Origin: Bacteroidota bacterium
Lineage (GTDB): Bacteria; Bacteroidota; Bacteroidia; Flavobacteriales; Flavobacteriaceae
Direction of reading: 5' to 3'
DNA length: 7,120 nt
Assembly (NCBI GenBank): GCA_024278565.1
Contig: JAJRSY010000283.1
Location: forward strand, 1 to 7,120
The number at the start of each line of letters is the position of its first letter. Position 1 is the stretch's first letter. Under the pieces are notes generated by a model. That model searched no databases. It worked only from the letters and a program-made list of their open reading frames with translations, and was not told where the DNA came from. Both the position numbers and the translations under genes were made by a program. Below, in pieces: positions 6,287 to 7,120 of the stretch.

Positions 6287-6730
6287 CATTGACGCATTGA
6301 AATTTACCGAAATAATTTGTGTGCACATTGCAGCATTGTCCATTGCATCGACTGCCTGCCATTCAATGGTCGTTTCACCTACGGGATAGGGCGCCCCTAG
6401 TTCTGCTTCATCACTGCGCAAACCGAGAATTGTTAGGTCTCCCATATAGTTGTCAGTTGCCGTAGCAATAGCAATTTCCAATAAAACCGGACTACCATTG
6501 CTACTCACCACGATTATATTTTCAGGGCAACTAGTTTCAGGGGTGACCTCATCGTTAATAGTTACCTTTTGAACACAACTTTCTGAATTATTTCCTGTAT
6601 TATCAGTGGCCGCCCATGTTATCTCAGTCTCGCTAAGAGGAAACGGATCCGTCAATTCAAGGTCATCATCACGCATTCCCTCAAAAACAAAATTGGTCGA
6701 GACGTTATCTGTTGTGGTTGGCTGTTCTAT

Positions 6731-6743
6731 GGACAGGCAGGCA
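6731..6743. repeat. Half copy of the CCTGCCTG palindrome at a probable deletion scar
   Basis: GGACAGGCAGGC matches the right arm of the complete palindrome at 5098-5109 (GGACAGGCAGGT) except at the last base, but the left arm is missing. It lies directly beside the point where recognisable HYR coding sequence starts in mid-domain (about 6722). Nothing recognisable lies between it and the acyltransferase end, apart from the hairpin at 6794-6815. Confidence 0.65.
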
Positions 6744-6793
6744 AAAAATATAGGGCAGCGGATCTTAAGAAATGCTCTTGACCAACAACAATC

Positions 6794-6815
6794 AAACCCC
6801 TTGTCAAGGGTTTTT
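6794..6815. terminator. Hairpin overlapping the acyltransferase stop codon
   Basis: AAACCCCTTG (6794-6803) pairs with CAAGGGTTT (6805-6813) with one bulged C, and TTTTT (6811-6815) follows on the + strand. On the - strand the same hairpin contains the TGA stop at 6804-6806 and is followed by GTTTGATTGTTG, a poor T-tract. It could end transcripts from either side, more convincingly on the + strand. The call rests on structure only. Confidence 0.45.
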
Positions 6816-7120
6816 ACCCACCACCCCCTCATAAAAAGCTTCATACACCTTGAAATCGGCCTCCTTCTTTTCTGTAGTATGAACAGGCTCTGAAATCTTG
6901 ATCTGTTTTTTGCCGAAATCAAAGGCAATCATTACAATGGGTACTTGGGCGGCTTTGGCGATATAATAAAAACCTGTTTTCCATGTGCCTACTTGTTCAC
7001 GGGTTCCCTCGGGGGCTATGGTCAATCTGAATTTGTTCCGCTCTTTAAATACCGTAGCGGTTGCGGTTACGGTGTCGTTGTTCTTGGATCTATCAATGGG
7101 TGTACCGCCCCTTGCTCTGA
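6804..7120 (-). CDS. PlsC-type lysophospholipid acyltransferase, C-terminal part (runs off right edge)
   Basis: The last 104 or so residues are visible on the - strand. The frame is open to the right edge, so the N-terminal HxxxxD motif lies outside. GGTPIDRS fits acyltransferase block II and TIAPEGTR the block III (P-E-G-T-R) that binds the glycerol phosphate; WKTGFYYIAKAAQVPIVMIAFDFGKK follows, as in small Bacteroidota 1-acyl-glycerol-3-phosphate acyltransferase homologues. Such enzymes acylate lysophosphatidate or a related lysolipid at the inner membrane. The frame continues upstream of the TTG at 7023-7025, so that is not the start. The end at GKNP may be a few residues shorter than relatives, perhaps through the rearrangement that left the decayed gene behind it. 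The exact acceptor lipid is unknown. Confidence 0.88.
   Translation of the reverse strand, partial: RARGGTPIDRSKNNDTVTATATVFKERNKFRLTIAPEGTREQVGTWKTGFYYIAKAAQVPIVMIAFDFGKKQIKISEPVHTTEKKEADFKVYEAFYEGVVGKNP

Larger units (their letters stand above)
5199..6722 (-). pseudogene. Decayed 3' end of a secreted HYR-repeat surface protein with T9SS sorting domain
   Basis: Read on the - strand, the remains run in order. First come one truncated and one complete HYR (hyalin) repeat (about 6720-6287, with WAATDNTGNNSESCVQKVTI, CPENI and IEWQAVDAMDNAAMC). Next is an Ig-like beta-sandwich resembling DUF5018 (about 6283-6020; SPANGVEQD, then TNPIVYTVTAQDG). Then follows a domain of Bacteroidota surface proteins (about 5995-5680; INTLPTIHLDIRTNTTAGVE and PYALYQD). 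Last is a T9SS type A sorting domain (MRISPNPA at about 5635, then IKIFDVMGRLVKT, LSPGTYFI and KKQ-like end QMVIKK) stopping at 5199. Such proteins are exported and fixed to the outer surface or released. Four lesions are visible: no 5' end or signal peptide, an in-frame TAA at 6284-6286, a 1-base frameshift at 6108-6110, and a mobile element in the sorting domain. Open pieces of 187 and 60 residues remain, but none makes a credible protein. Confidence 0.85.

Noticed and set aside
6075..6893. Open frames on the + strand at 6075-6389 and 6606-6893
   Set aside because: They lie opposite the clear HYR and Ig-like coding remains and have no domain-like features.
6728..6928. N-terminal part of the 214-codon - strand frame with HYR sequence
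   Set aside because: These residues are an out-of-frame reading of the acyltransferase end and the scar region and do not form a signal peptide or known domain.

Overview
The window looks like chromosomal DNA of a marine-type member of the Flavobacteriaceae (Bacteroidota). The evidence is a type IX secretion (T9SS) C-terminal sorting domain, a YebC protein of the MGRAFEFRKARK type, promoter-like sites matching the Bacteroidota sigma-A consensus (TTTG, about 19 bases, TAnnTTTG), no Shine-Dalgarno sequences at the starts, and intergenic repeats of kinds common in this family. The organism cannot be named from the sequence alone.

Left part (1-4880), ordinary housekeeping genes on the + strand. 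A probable tail of homoserine kinase (thrB, to 44) is followed by threonine synthase (thrC, 158-1459, TTG start). After a 357-base gap full of hairpins and short repeats comes a promoter and the aminomethyltransferase of the glycine cleavage system (gcvT, 1817-2902). Eight bases further on is an RmlD-like extended SDR (2911-3759) of unknown role. After another repeat-bearing gap with its own promoter comes a YebC/PmpR/TACO1-family protein (4022-4732), ending in a heptanucleotide array and an intrinsic terminator.

Right part (4880-7120), a repeat-rich graveyard. At 4922-5084 is a 163-bp MITE-like element with perfect 18-bp terminal inverted repeats and a perfect 10-bp target duplication, inserted into a palindromic dispersed repeat. 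Next, on the - strand, is the decayed 3' end of a large secreted surface protein (HYR repeats, an Ig-like beta-sandwich, a Bacteroidota surface-protein domain and a T9SS type A sorting domain). It carries four independent lesions: loss of its 5' end, an in-frame stop, a 1-base frameshift, and a second MITE-like foldback element (5418-5596, 18-bp inverted repeats, ATAT duplication) that splits the sorting domain. Removing that element plus one ATAT copy (183 bases) restores the reading frame exactly. The right edge holds the C-terminal part of an acyltransferase of the PlsC type, on the - strand.

The main point of interest is the layered small mobile elements: palindromes targeted by one MITE and carried inside another, a half-palindrome at a deletion scar, and two heptamer arrays starting exactly at gene ends. 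No complete new enzymatic or defence system is visible.
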